In this document: piece after piece, positions 24,958-33,540 of the stretch
How the letters are laid out: each line of letters opens with the position of its first letter
How positions within the stretch are numbered: position 1 is the first letter of the stretch
From: Lachnospiraceae bacterium C10
Lineage (GTDB): Bacteria > Bacillota > Clostridia > Lachnospirales > Lachnospiraceae
DNA: 64,000 nt
Direction: 5' to 3'
Assembly (NCBI GenBank): GCA_900100095.1
Contig: FMTN01000013.1
Location: 48,993-112,992 of the forward strand
Translations under genes and position numbers: made by a program
The notes under the pieces: model-generated
What the model saw: only the letters and a program-made list of their open reading frames with translations
What the model was told of the DNA's origin: nothing
Databases searched by the model: none

Positions 24958-25917
24958 ATGAACACAGAATTTCAGAGACATGCAGGAGAAAGTGACAAGC
25001 AATACTTTACACGAGTTGCCAAAATGATTTACGAGCTTAAATTGGCAGGGAAAAAGGATGAAGCTACTGCAGGCTTTAAAGAGGTTTGCAATGAACTTGT
25101 TCCGGTTGTGGAGCAGGTTATCGATTGTGAGAGCATCCGAAACAGGCTTGACGAAGATACCAAGCTGGATTACGCCGAGAGAGTATATGCCGTGATTTCA
25201 AAGATCTTCTACAGGTATAATAATCCTGCATTCATGAAAGAGAAGGATGCTGGCAAGCAGTTTGAAATCAAGACTTTTATCAAGTCCAGGACGCAGTACT
25301 GCATGAGAAATGCGATTGCCCATTCCCTTGGGATTGCACACGACAGAGCACGAACCCTGCTTAGAATCCGCAGTGTCAGGGAGACTATAGCAAGGGAGTT
25401 GGAAGTCTCAGAGGATAAGGTTACAGCGGAGATGCTTTATGAAAGACTAGAGAGCACTGTTGCCTTAGAGGAAATCGTTGACCTGCTCAGGGTAGAGAAG
25501 GGACATCTTTCGCTGGATGTATTGCCGGAAACATCTGATTTCTCAGAGGAGCAGTACGAAATCGGACTTGAAGTATATGGCACTGATCTTGATGATAGCT
25601 GCAAAGCTCCGCTTGATGAAGCAATGGACAGGCTTAGCGACTTGGATGTGTACCTTCTGATGAAAGAGTTTGGTCTGTTAAGCGAGAAGGAGAATGCGAT
25701 GGAGATGTGTGATTTTGTAATCACACCGACATTCCAAAAGCTTTTTAATAGGGATCAGACTATTCGCTCTAGAGAGAATCCGTTACGTACAGCCTATAAT
25801 AAGAACGCAAAGATTATGAAAGTACTTGCTGAGCTGAATGGCAGGCTTAATATGTGTGATGTGGAAGGGTGTCTGGCAAGGTGTTTTTGCGAACGATGGA
25901 AAAGCGTTGAGATTTAA
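24958..25917 (+). CDS. Divergent sigma-70-like protein
   Basis: 319 residues. FEIKTFIKSRTQYCMRNAI resembles sigma region 2 (the F-STYA--WIRQAI pattern). ETIARELEVSEDKVTAEMLY and VDLLRVEKGHLSLD resemble region 3, which in RpoD-type factors ends in SLD. No clear region 4 is visible. It may be an element-specific sigma factor or anti-termination partner. Its ribosome site can be masked by an upstream complement, suggesting tight control. Family assignment is by eye and moderate. Confidence 0.5.
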   Translation: MNTEFQRHAGESDKQYFTRVAKMIYELKLAGKKDEATAGFKEVCNELVPVVEQVIDCESIRNRLDEDTKLDYAERVYAVISKIFYRYNNPAFMKEKDAGKQFEIKTFIKSRTQYCMRNAIAHSLGIAHDRARTLLRIRSVRETIARELEVSEDKVTAEMLYERLESTVALEEIVDLLRVEKGHLSLDVLPETSDFSEEQYEIGLEVYGTDLDDSCKAPLDEAMDRLSDLDVYLLMKEFGLLSEKENAMEMCDFVITPTFQKLFNRDQTIRSRENPLRTAYNKNAKIMKVLAELNGRLNMCDVEGCLARCFCERWKSVEI

Positions 25918-25926
25918 CGTATGATG

Positions 25927-25959
25927 GGAAGCTACTTTGGTAAGTGGCTTCTTTTTTTT
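25927..25959 (+). terminator. Intrinsic terminator
   Basis: GAAGCTACTT pairs with AAGTGGCTTC (one G-U), then a T-run of nine. Confidence 0.85.
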
Positions 25960-25974
25960 AAAAAAATTCAGAAG

Positions 25975-25987
25975 GACAAATTTTGTC
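25975..25987 (+). promoter_or_regulatory. WYL-type operator site 1
   Basis: Palindrome GACA-AATTT-TGTC followed by TAT, about 88 bases before the GTPase gene. It overlaps the -35 position of a likely promoter (TAAATT at 26000-26005). Matching sites occur at 27621 and 33468. Confidence 0.65.
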
Positions 25988-26074
25988 TATGTGAGATGAT
26001 AAATTATTACCATCAAGGAGTTAACCAAGCGCAAAATGAAGTGTAATCAGTGTTAAGGAAAAGGAGGATTAGTC

Positions 26075-27175
26075 ATGCGTAAGGATAAAGAATTAGAAAA
26101 TAAGGTTGCGGAAGAAGAATTATTGACAGATGAAGAAATTCGGGAGATTGATAAGGAAATTGGCGACGAACCGGAGAAGAAAGTGGATGGACGAAAGAGC
26201 ATCTATGTGTTGCTGGAAGAAGAAATCATGGGGTTAGATATCCCTGACGGCGAGAAAGCTAAAAGATTATCGAGATTGATTAAGGTAAGGAACCAAAAGG
26301 TTAATATCATGCTTGCGGGTTCGACGGGAGCTGGCAAGAGTTCTACAGTAAATGCACTCTTCAATATGGATGTGGCAAAGGTTGGTGTTGGTGTAGATCC
26401 GGAAACCTCCATTATTGAAAAGTTTGAGCTTGATAATCTGACAATTTGGGATACTCCCGGACTTGGAGATGGAGTTGCCAACGATGAGAGAATTAGTCGC
26501 TCGATTCTTGAGAAGCTGAATGAACTCGATGAGGATGGTAATCCACTGATAGACCTTGTGGTGGTAGTCCTTGATTCCTCGTCAAAGGATCTCGGAACAT
26601 CATATGATCTGATCAATAATATCCTGATTCCGTCGCTGGGTGACGATGCTAAGGATCGAATCTTACTTGCGCTTAACCAAGCGGACGTTGCAATGAAGGG
26701 AACGCATTGGAATGAGGAGGAGAACTCTCCGGATGAAGTGCTGAAGGAGTTCCTTAAGAAGAAAGCTGACTCTGTGCAAAATCGTGTTAAAGAAGCCACG
26801 GGCTTAAGTATCCGTCCAATGTATTATTGTGCAGGTTATAAGGAGGAGGGAGGAGATCAACGTAAGCCATACAATCTCACAAAGCTTCTGTACTATATCA
26901 TTAAGGCGGTGCCGAAGGATAAGAGACTCGCTCTGGCAGATAATATAAATGAGGAAGAAGATAATTGGCTTCACGATGATGATGAGCAGGATTATAAGAA
27001 AGGCATTAAAAGCAGCTTCGGTGAGACCGTGTGGGATTGTATTACCGGCGGGTTTGAAAAAGGAGTTGAGATTGGCGGAGATATCCTGGGTATACCTGGC
27101 AAAATTGTTGGTGGCACGGTAGGTGCTGCTGCTGGAGCCGTAAAAGGTGTTTTCGTGGGAATATTCAACAGATAG
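26075..27175 (+). CDS. Membrane-linked small GTPase
   Basis: 366 residues. An acidic N-terminal part (1-75) precedes a P-loop GTPase domain: G1 GSTGAGKSS (82-90), G3 DTPGLGD (126-132), G4 NQAD (201-204). This is the YfjP/Era-like MMR_HSR1 class often found in mobile elements. The C-terminal 25 residues (GKIVGGTVGAAAGAVKG) form a glycine-zipper-type hydrophobic segment likely to insert in or touch the membrane. It is transcribed alone behind operator site 1 and is probably part of the WYL-controlled island. Confidence 0.75.
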   Translation: MRKDKELENKVAEEELLTDEEIREIDKEIGDEPEKKVDGRKSIYVLLEEEIMGLDIPDGEKAKRLSRLIKVRNQKVNIMLAGSTGAGKSSTVNALFNMDVAKVGVGVDPETSIIEKFELDNLTIWDTPGLGDGVANDERISRSILEKLNELDEDGNPLIDLVVVVLDSSSKDLGTSYDLINNILIPSLGDDAKDRILLALNQADVAMKGTHWNEEENSPDEVLKEFLKKKADSVQNRVKEATGLSIRPMYYCAGYKEEGGDQRKPYNLTKLLYYIIKAVPKDKRLALADNINEEEDNWLHDDDEQDYKKGIKSSFGETVWDCITGGFEKGVEIGGDILGIPGKIVGGTVGAAAGAVKGVFVGIFNR

Positions 27176-27221
27176 AAGTGTGAAATGGCTGTGTTATTTG
27201 GCAAAAATGACTATCGGATTA

Positions 27222-27250
27222 TTGACTTTGTTCGAACGTCCGCATATAAT
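27222..27250 (+). promoter_or_regulatory. Promoter of HTH copy 2
   Basis: TTGACT, 17 bases, TATAAT (27245-27250). A leader of about 165 bases follows. Confidence 0.7.
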
Positions 27251-27359
27251 TGAAAGTGCGTATTTGTAGTTTGAAACTTGTAATACTAAATGAAGGTGCT
27301 ATCGATTGTTATGTGAAAACAGGATGATCAGTGTCAGTTACCGATGTATATGAACTGTT

Positions 27360-27405
27360 AGCGACATTGTGAGTGCGTTTTGCATTATCATGATGTCGCT
27401 TTTTG
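27360..27405 (+). terminator. Attenuator-like hairpin
   Basis: GCGACAT and ATGTCGC enclose a TGC/GCA-rich inner stem, then TTTTTGCTTTT, just upstream of the HTH gene at 27423. HTH copies 1 and 3 are likewise preceded by a G/C hairpin. Confidence 0.55.
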
Positions 27406-27422
27406 CTTTTGAGGGAATGCCT

Positions 27423-27611
27423 ATGCAGGGATATAAAAAGATTTCGGAACTATCTAAAGAATGGGGGATTAGTGAGAGAAGGATAAATACGCTCTGCTTA
27501 GAAGGCCGGATAGATGGGGCAGAAAAATTTGGGAATGTATGGGCTATTCCAGAGGATGCGAAAAGGCCGAAAGACGACAGAATAAAAACGGGCAAATACA
27601 GAAAAAAATAA
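27423..27611 (+). CDS. Small HTH DNA-binding protein, copy 2
   Basis: 62 residues from the ATG at 27423, in frame with a slightly earlier ATG at 27417. ISELSKEWGISERRINTLC is the helix-turn-helix, followed by GNVWAIPEDAKRP as in copies 1 and 3. It is more diverged than those two are from each other. It lies between the GTPase and the WYL gene. Confidence 0.68.
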   Translation: MQGYKKISELSKEWGISERRINTLCLEGRIDGAEKFGNVWAIPEDAKRPKDDRIKTGKYRKK

Positions 27612-27620
27612 CAATTTAAT

Positions 27621-27633
27621 GACAGAATATGTC
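27621..27633 (+). promoter_or_regulatory. WYL-type operator site 2
   Basis: GACA-GAATA-TGTC followed by TAT. It overlaps the promoter of the WYL gene itself (TACAAT at 27646-27651), which suggests autoregulation. Confidence 0.7.
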
Positions 27634-27668
27634 TATGTTGGGTGGTACAATTATTTGAAGGAGTTCGT

Positions 27669-28628
27669 ATGGACAAACAAGGTGGAGACAAGATTGAAAG
27701 AGTACTGGGTATCTATTCGAAGTTGATGAACGGATACATTGTAAATAAGGCAGAAGAAGCTCAGAATTACGAGGTTAATGAGCGTAGTATCCAAAGAGAT
27801 ATAGAAGATATTAGAAAATTCATGGATATGCAGTCTGTTGAAAATGGCGTAATGAATACCGTTGTTTATGACAGGCTGGAAAAGGGGTATCGTATCGAAA
27901 AGATTTATGATATGAAACTCAGTAATAGTGAGATTTTGGCTATCTGTAAAATATTATTGGACAGCAGAGCCTTCACCAAGAAAGAGATGATGGGCATGAT
28001 TAGTCGATTGATTGACTGTTGTGTCCCGGAGGTTAACAGGAAGGAAGTAAACGATTTAATTAAAAATGAAGAGTTTCATTATATTGAGCTTCAGCACAAG
28101 TCTGTCTTTATAGACAAAATGTGGGATATCGGAAAAGCAATTAGGGAGCATAAATATATTGAAATCAGTTATCAGAGGGTAAAGGATAAGGCTACGGTAA
28201 AAAGGCGTGTCAAACCTGTGTCGCTCATGTTCTCAGAGTACTATTTTTATTTGACTGCGTTTATTGAGGATGAGGATATCAAGGCGGATTTTGATGTTCT
28301 TGATGATGCCTACCCAACAATCTATAGAATTGATCGGATTCGGAAATATAAGATTCTTGATGAGCATTTTTATATTAATCATGCTAATAGATTTGAGGAA
28401 GGGGAGTTTAGAAAAAGAATACAGTTTATGTATGGTGGCAAACTACAGAGGGTGCGTTTTACGTATTCTGGTAGCTCTGTTGAAGCCGTGCTTGATAGAT
28501 TACCGACTGCAAAAATTGAAAGCGAAAACGATGGCGTTTACACAATTTCCGCAGAGGTGTTTGGAAAAGGTATTGAAATGTGGCTACGGAGCCAAGGTGA
28601 TATGGTAAATATACTAGAGATGAGGTGA
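27669..28628 (+). CDS. WYL-domain transcription regulator
   Basis: 319 residues from the ATG at 27669 (AAGGAG five bases upstream). N-terminal helix-turn-helix (KIERVLGIYSKLMNG, then NERSIQRDIEDIRKFM). Then the WYL fold: KYIEISYQRVKDKATVKRRV and PVSLMFSEYYFYLTAFIED, with YRIDRIRKYKIL ending it. WYL proteins bind ligands such as nucleic-acid fragments and commonly repress phage-defence and conflict loci (for example BrxR/CapW). The gene starts an operon with two dynamin-like genes, and a common palindrome marks its likely targets. Confidence 0.82.
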   Translation: MDKQGGDKIERVLGIYSKLMNGYIVNKAEEAQNYEVNERSIQRDIEDIRKFMDMQSVENGVMNTVVYDRLEKGYRIEKIYDMKLSNSEILAICKILLDSRAFTKKEMMGMISRLIDCCVPEVNRKEVNDLIKNEEFHYIELQHKSVFIDKMWDIGKAIREHKYIEISYQRVKDKATVKRRVKPVSLMFSEYYFYLTAFIEDEDIKADFDVLDDAYPTIYRIDRIRKYKILDEHFYINHANRFEEGEFRKRIQFMYGGKLQRVRFTYSGSSVEAVLDRLPTAKIESENDGVYTISAEVFGKGIEMWLRSQGDMVNILEMR

Positions 28629-28635
28629 ATTGCAT

Positions 28636-29934
28636 ATGAGACCAGAGATGTTGCAAGTGCAACAGTATATACAGATTCATCCGGTGAGAAAAGAATCGTA
28701 TAAAACTCGAATTAAATACATCGTTTTCTTAAGTTACATGAAGGAAATGATCGGTGAAATTGATCAATGGTCTGAAGGGGTTATTAGCTTATATACAGAC
28801 AAACTTGTATCTGATGATGAGCGCGAGAAAGGTTCAAAGCTATTAAGCAAGATAAATAGTATTAGTCAATGCAAAGTATTTAAATATCGCTATTTCTTGT
28901 TGACGGATTGTTTATTTGCATATTGTTTTGAAGATGGCGAAAAAGCACAGAATATTGTTGAATTGTTTGTGGAAGTGTATGGAGAGCGGTTTAGAAAGAA
29001 ATTTCAAACACTTTGCAATGCATTCTATTCAGAGGGGAGTGACATAGTAAAAAAACAGTTCAGGAACCTTAGTGAGATATATTCAGTTATTTGGGGGAAC
29101 AGAGCATTTAAGAATTCGCCGTTGAAAAGGATTATGATAACAGCAAATATGAGTGCTGGTAAGTCAACCCTGTTAAATGCTCTTGCAGGGAAGAAGGTGA
29201 ATAAGACTCAGAATGATACATGTACAGCCAAGCTACATTACCTTTATAACAAAGCTGGAGAAGATGGGTTCAGCTATGAGCTTGATCATGATTTAGAGTT
29301 AGATGCGTCTTTGGATATTCTAATGACGGATAATGATGAAAATGATAGTACGGACATTGTTGTTGGTACCAGGTTTAGATCAATAAACGACATAGATGAT
29401 CATATTTGCTTTATTGATACACCGGGTGTGAATTCTTCTATGGATAAAGAACATAGAAAAATAGCTAATCATGCTATTTCATCAGAACAATGTGATGTTC
29501 TCATATATCTTTTTAATGCAGAGAATATTGGAACTGACGATGACAAAGATCATTTGCGATACGTAAAGGAAAACTATAAAGGAAGAATATTGTTTTTAGT
29601 TAATAGACTGGATAATTTTAAGGCGCATGAGTCGGTAGGCGATACTGTAAAGAGTGAAAAGGATGATCTTGTAGAAATGGGGTTTGAAAATCCGGAGGTT
29701 TATCCTATATCAGCATATGCGGCATATCTAGGAAAAATGATTCTCAAAGGTGAAATTCTTTCCTACGAGGAGGATGAGGAATTACATGACCTAATGAGAA
29801 AACTGAAAAAGGATTCATTTTGCTATGATAAATATTATCCGGTAGAGATTAATGCTAATGCTAGTAATAGCATTGATGAACTATTGCTACATTCAGGAAT
29901 ACTATCATTAGAATCTTTACTTTATAGTGTGTAA
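28636..29934 (+). CDS. Dynamin-like GTPase 1
   Basis: 432 residues from the ATG at 28636. A helical N-terminal region (1-150) is followed by a dynamin_N GTPase domain: G1 NMSAGKST (171-178), G2-type TCTAKLH, G3 DTPG (about 262), G4 NRLD (about 323). There is no long C-terminal stalk, so it is likely the partner of the larger GTPase encoded next; the genes overlap by eight frame-shifted bases at the stop/ribosome-site region. Bacterial dynamin-like pairs act on membranes, and some protect against phage lysis. Confidence 0.78.
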   Translation: MRPEMLQVQQYIQIHPVRKESYKTRIKYIVFLSYMKEMIGEIDQWSEGVISLYTDKLVSDDEREKGSKLLSKINSISQCKVFKYRYFLLTDCLFAYCFEDGEKAQNIVELFVEVYGERFRKKFQTLCNAFYSEGSDIVKKQFRNLSEIYSVIWGNRAFKNSPLKRIMITANMSAGKSTLLNALAGKKVNKTQNDTCTAKLHYLYNKAGEDGFSYELDHDLELDASLDILMTDNDENDSTDIVVGTRFRSINDIDDHICFIDTPGVNSSMDKEHRKIANHAISSEQCDVLIYLFNAENIGTDDDKDHLRYVKENYKGRILFLVNRLDNFKAHESVGDTVKSEKDDLVEMGFENPEVYPISAYAAYLGKMILKGEILSYEEDEELHDLMRKLKKDSFCYDKYYPVEINANASNSIDELLLHSGILSLESLLYSV

Positions 29935-29947
29935 AGGAGGAAAGAAC

Positions 29948-32266
29948 ATGACGAAGGTTTTTATTAAGTATAACCCCTATCAGGTAACGACAGAAATAAA
30001 GATCAATGATGAGCCAATAAAAAAGAATAGTAGGCTTAATGTTGTGGATCAACGTTTGCAAGAGTGGATTGATGATCTGCCGGAGATACTTTTTGAAGAG
30101 TGCAATACGAGAGAGTTTGAAATAACATTTCAAGGTACAGTATTGGATTATGAAGATGTGGTGTCTGTCGCTGAACTTGCGTCAAAGAATGGTATTAGTA
30201 TTACTGTAAAGCACATACCTGCAAAGGAAGTTGCAGACAAAGAAAAAGCCATAGAAGAAATTTTTGATGAAATACAGAAGGGACCTTTTGAGGAATTAAA
30301 ACAACCAGATGTTATAAAAGCATTTCAGTTGGCAAAAAGTAGTGATTTTGAGGTTAATGTGGTTGCAACCATGAGTGCAGGAAAATCAACGTTAATTAAC
30401 GCACTTTTAGGACAAAAATTAATGCCTGCAAAACATGAGGCGTGCACAGCTACGATTACGGAAATTCATGATAATGATGCGGATCACTTCGAGGCGTCTG
30501 TTTACGACAAAGATGGATTGCTTTTAGAAACGCAACCTGAATTGACTTACGAAATAATGGATAGGTTAAATTCGGATAAAAATGTGTCCAAAATTATTTC
30601 ACATGGAAATATTCCTTTTGTTAAAGCTGAGGATGTCTCGCTTGTGCTGGTAGACACTCCTGGACCAAACAATGCACGAGATCCTGAACATAGGGCCACG
30701 ACGTATAAAATGTTGTCTGAGTCTTCAAAAACCCTGGTGTTATATATATTGAATGCTCAGCAATTGTCTGTCGATGACGATGACAGGTTTCTTAGTTATG
30801 TCTCTGAAAGTATGAAGGTTGGGGGCAAACAGAGTCGGGATAGATTTATTTTTGTAATAAATCAGATGGATGAATTCTGGAAACCAGAAGACAGCGTTGA
30901 TAGTGCAATAAAGAAGGTAAAAGATTATTTAAATGATAAAGGAATTGAAAATCCGAATATTTATCCGGCTTCTGCACTGACAGCACTTTACATTAGAACA
31001 TTACTGGATGGGATTGAGGATATGTCAAGTGATGACGCTGGAGATGAAGAAGTTGAGGATGCAAAGAAGTTTGTCAGAAGAAGTGTCAATATTGAAAAGC
31101 TTCATTTTGAAAAATATGCACCACTATCATCTACTGTAAGAGGAGATATTGAAAATCGGTTATCGGAGGCTATTAATTCTGCAGACAAAAAAAGGCAGGC
31201 GTTAGTTCATTCTGGTGTGGTTCCTATTGAGGAAGCTATTCGTATGTATGTATTAAAGTATGCAAAAACTGCAAAAATAAAAAATATAGTGGATACCTTT
31301 ATTAACAAGCTTGAGAGTGCTAATACCTTTGAAACAGCTATTGCTGAAGTGTCTTCAAATGAAGCTGAGAAAGAGGCTATTGTAAAAAAGATAGAAGGAA
31401 TTAATGCGAAACTAGAAAGTGGTGAAGAGGCAAAAAGATTTAAAAAGGATATCAAAAATCTCAATTATGACAGTGAAATAAACAATCGTTCCACAGAAAT
31501 AGTAAAAAAGGCGGAGGAAAAGGTTACTGCGTATCTTGATGAATCGAAAAAGAAGGAAATGACACGAGCGGAAGCTGAAGAAATGTATAAAAATCTTTTG
31601 GATGTTGCTGGTGATGTAGAAGCCAAGATGCGGGTGGATCTTGAGAAGTTGGTTAACAAAACTGTGAAGAAAAATGCAAAGGATTTACTTGAGAAATATA
31701 AGGAAAAACTATCAGATCTAGTAAGTGAACTGAAAGATTTAGGAGAGGCTGATATAGATCCTTACAAGATAATGCTAGGCGATATTAGTAGTATGGGCAA
31801 TATCGATTCTTATTTGGAAAATTCTACAGAAAAAAAGCAAGAGTGGGAAGTTGTTGGAAATCACAGAGAGTACAAAGAGATCTTTGGACTTAGGAGATGG
31901 TTGAATACAAATCTAGGAACCAGTTTTAACGTGGATTACGAAGTAATCGATGATTATGATTGGGTAGAGCATGAATATATTGATGGAGATAAGTTGTCCG
32001 CTCAGTTTATTATGCCTATTCAAAAGAAACTATATAAAAGCCAGGCGTTGGCTATGGATTTTGCAAAACAGAGTGCAGAACTAATCAAGGACGATTTTTC
32101 TAAGAAATTTGATGAACTCGATAAACTATTGAAGGAAAAGCTTTCTGAATTGAAGCAGTGTGCTTCGGATGAGAAGATTGCTAAAAGGAAGTTAGAAGAG
32201 GCAAAGAAAAAGAAAGCTTGGTTAGAAGATATTCAAGGTCGGGTTAATGCCATTTTAGATATTTAA
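29948..32266 (+). CDS. Dynamin-like GTPase 2 with coiled coil
   Basis: 772 residues; ATG at 29948 after AAAGGAGG. Residues 1-100 are a separate alpha/beta domain (FIKYNPYQVTTEIKIND). The GTPase domain has TMSAGKST (about 141-148), KHEACTATIT, DTPG (about 236) and NQMD (about 304). A long charged helical region (about 470-640) and a C-terminal coiled coil give a dynamin-like stalk. No obvious transmembrane segment. Paired with the previous gene, it fits a heteromeric membrane-remodelling complex. Confidence 0.78.
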   Translation: MTKVFIKYNPYQVTTEIKINDEPIKKNSRLNVVDQRLQEWIDDLPEILFEECNTREFEITFQGTVLDYEDVVSVAELASKNGISITVKHIPAKEVADKEKAIEEIFDEIQKGPFEELKQPDVIKAFQLAKSSDFEVNVVATMSAGKSTLINALLGQKLMPAKHEACTATITEIHDNDADHFEASVYDKDGLLLETQPELTYEIMDRLNSDKNVSKIISHGNIPFVKAEDVSLVLVDTPGPNNARDPEHRATTYKMLSESSKTLVLYILNAQQLSVDDDDRFLSYVSESMKVGGKQSRDRFIFVINQMDEFWKPEDSVDSAIKKVKDYLNDKGIENPNIYPASALTALYIRTLLDGIEDMSSDDAGDEEVEDAKKFVRRSVNIEKLHFEKYAPLSSTVRGDIENRLSEAINSADKKRQALVHSGVVPIEEAIRMYVLKYAKTAKIKNIVDTFINKLESANTFETAIAEVSSNEAEKEAIVKKIEGINAKLESGEEAKRFKKDIKNLNYDSEINNRSTEIVKKAEEKVTAYLDESKKKEMTRAEAEEMYKNLLDVAGDVEAKMRVDLEKLVNKTVKKNAKDLLEKYKEKLSDLVSELKDLGEADIDPYKIMLGDISSMGNIDSYLENSTEKKQEWEVVGNHREYKEIFGLRRWLNTNLGTSFNVDYEVIDDYDWVEHEYIDGDKLSAQFIMPIQKKLYKSQALAMDFAKQSAELIKDDFSKKFDELDKLLKEKLSELKQCASDEKIAKRKLEEAKKKKAWLEDIQGRVNAILDI

Positions 32267-32278
32267 AGGAGAATGAAG

Positions 32279-32914
32279 ATGGCTATTTCTAATGAATTTA
32301 AGCAAGCGGTGATGAACAAGGATATTTTGGAGATTAGGCTTCTGTTGAAGAATAGTCTGCTTTTAGATACCTCATTTGGGAAATATAGAGAAATGCTCAA
32401 TTATGTTAATTCTTCCGGAGTGAATATTTGGATAGACTCCAAGCCTGTTGATCGCAAGGAAAAGCCTTGGACTAAGGATTTGATGAATTATGAATTAACT
32501 GCTATCGTTAATGATTTTTCAGAAGATCACATGCAATATCTTCAAGATATTATTTCTTATGTTTATAATGGGAGAATTGAGCAACCTCGGAATTACGAAA
32601 TCAATGAAAATGCTAGGAGTATCAACTATGATAGGGCATCACGTGATGTACTGGAGTATGGAAAAGAGATGGTTTCGGACATAAAGCAAGAAGTTCAGAA
32701 TGAAGTATCTGCTATAGAGCTTCGAGAAAAAAAGAAAAAGATTATAAAGGAGTTATCTCAATTAACGAAGCTTTTAAAAAACGCTCGTATTGATAAAAGT
32801 GTAAATATTTCTTCGGTAGACAATATAGCATGGGATTATCAATTGTATGCCGATTTGAAGAATGAAGCACAGGAAATCATAAGAATTTGTAGTTATTTGC
32901 AAAGGAGAAAATGA
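32279..32914 (+). CDS. Small partner protein, paralog A
   Basis: 211 residues. The ATG at 32279 sits seven bases from AAAGGAGA; an ATG at 32273 is too close. The N-terminal domain (MAISNEFKQAV, RLLLKNSLLLD, VNDFSED) is shared with the next gene. The C-terminal part is a charged helical or coiled-coil region (ELREKKKKIIKELSQL). Family not recognised. Confidence 0.6.
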   Translation: MAISNEFKQAVMNKDILEIRLLLKNSLLLDTSFGKYREMLNYVNSSGVNIWIDSKPVDRKEKPWTKDLMNYELTAIVNDFSEDHMQYLQDIISYVYNGRIEQPRNYEINENARSINYDRASRDVLEYGKEMVSDIKQEVQNEVSAIELREKKKKIIKELSQLTKLLKNARIDKSVNISSVDNIAWDYQLYADLKNEAQEIIRICSYLQRRK

Positions 32915-32915
32915 T

Positions 32916-33458
32916 ATGGCTGTTTCAAAAGAATTCATGGATGCGGTAAATAGCAATGATGCATTAAGCGTAAGGTTGCTTCTAAAGAACAGTTTGATAT
33001 TGGATTCGACAGGAAAATCATTCGATGAGATGCTTAGTGTGGCTAAAAATCAGATGGAAGATTTAATTGTTGAACATGATGGGGAGTCCTTTAAAGGCAG
33101 GGAAGACTGGAATAAGGATTATTATAATGAGCAGACTGTTAAAATAGTAAACAATTTTTCGGAAGAAAGAATAGGATTGTTAAAAGAAATGGCAAAGGTA
33201 TTGTTTGCTTCTAATGATGATCAGCTTTCTAAAAACGTTTCGAAAAACGAACAATTGGATGCACAGATGAGTGCTGGTGATTTAAATGAGGGAGCTGGTG
33301 ATGCAAAAACATTAAATAAGATTATTGGTGCTGGAGTTGCAGTTGCAGGTTTAGGTCTCTTGATAGGTGGTTTGATTGTTGAGGATGCTACTGTTGCTAT
33401 TCCAATTATTGGAGGGGCAACTATTGGAGTAGGAGTTTATTTGTTCTTTCGAAAATAG
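32916..33458 (+). CDS. Small partner protein, paralog B with membrane hairpin
   Basis: 180 residues; ATG at 32916, two bases after the previous stop. Residues 1-95 repeat the paralog A domain (MAVSKEFMDAV, RLLLKNSLILD, VNNFSEE). The C-terminal 50 residues hold two Gly-rich hydrophobic segments (GAGVAVAGLGLLIGG and IGGATIGVGVYLFF), so this version is membrane-anchored. It may tether the dynamin-like complex; this is inference. Confidence 0.62.
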   Translation: MAVSKEFMDAVNSNDALSVRLLLKNSLILDSTGKSFDEMLSVAKNQMEDLIVEHDGESFKGREDWNKDYYNEQTVKIVNNFSEERIGLLKEMAKVLFASNDDQLSKNVSKNEQLDAQMSAGDLNEGAGDAKTLNKIIGAGVAVAGLGLLIGGLIVEDATVAIPIIGGATIGVGVYLFFRK

Positions 33459-33467
33459 TTTTAAATG

Positions 33468-33480
33468 GACACATTCTGTC
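33468..33480 (+). promoter_or_regulatory. WYL-type operator site 3 and promoter
   Basis: GACA-CATTC-TGTC followed by TAT. The -10 TATAAT lies at 33499-33504, so the palindrome covers the -35 region (33476-33481) of the HerA-toxin unit. Confidence 0.7.
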
Positions 33481-33540
33481 TATCTATAGGAGTATATTTA
33501 TAATGTAATGACGTAGTAAAAAAACAGGAGGGTAAAACAG

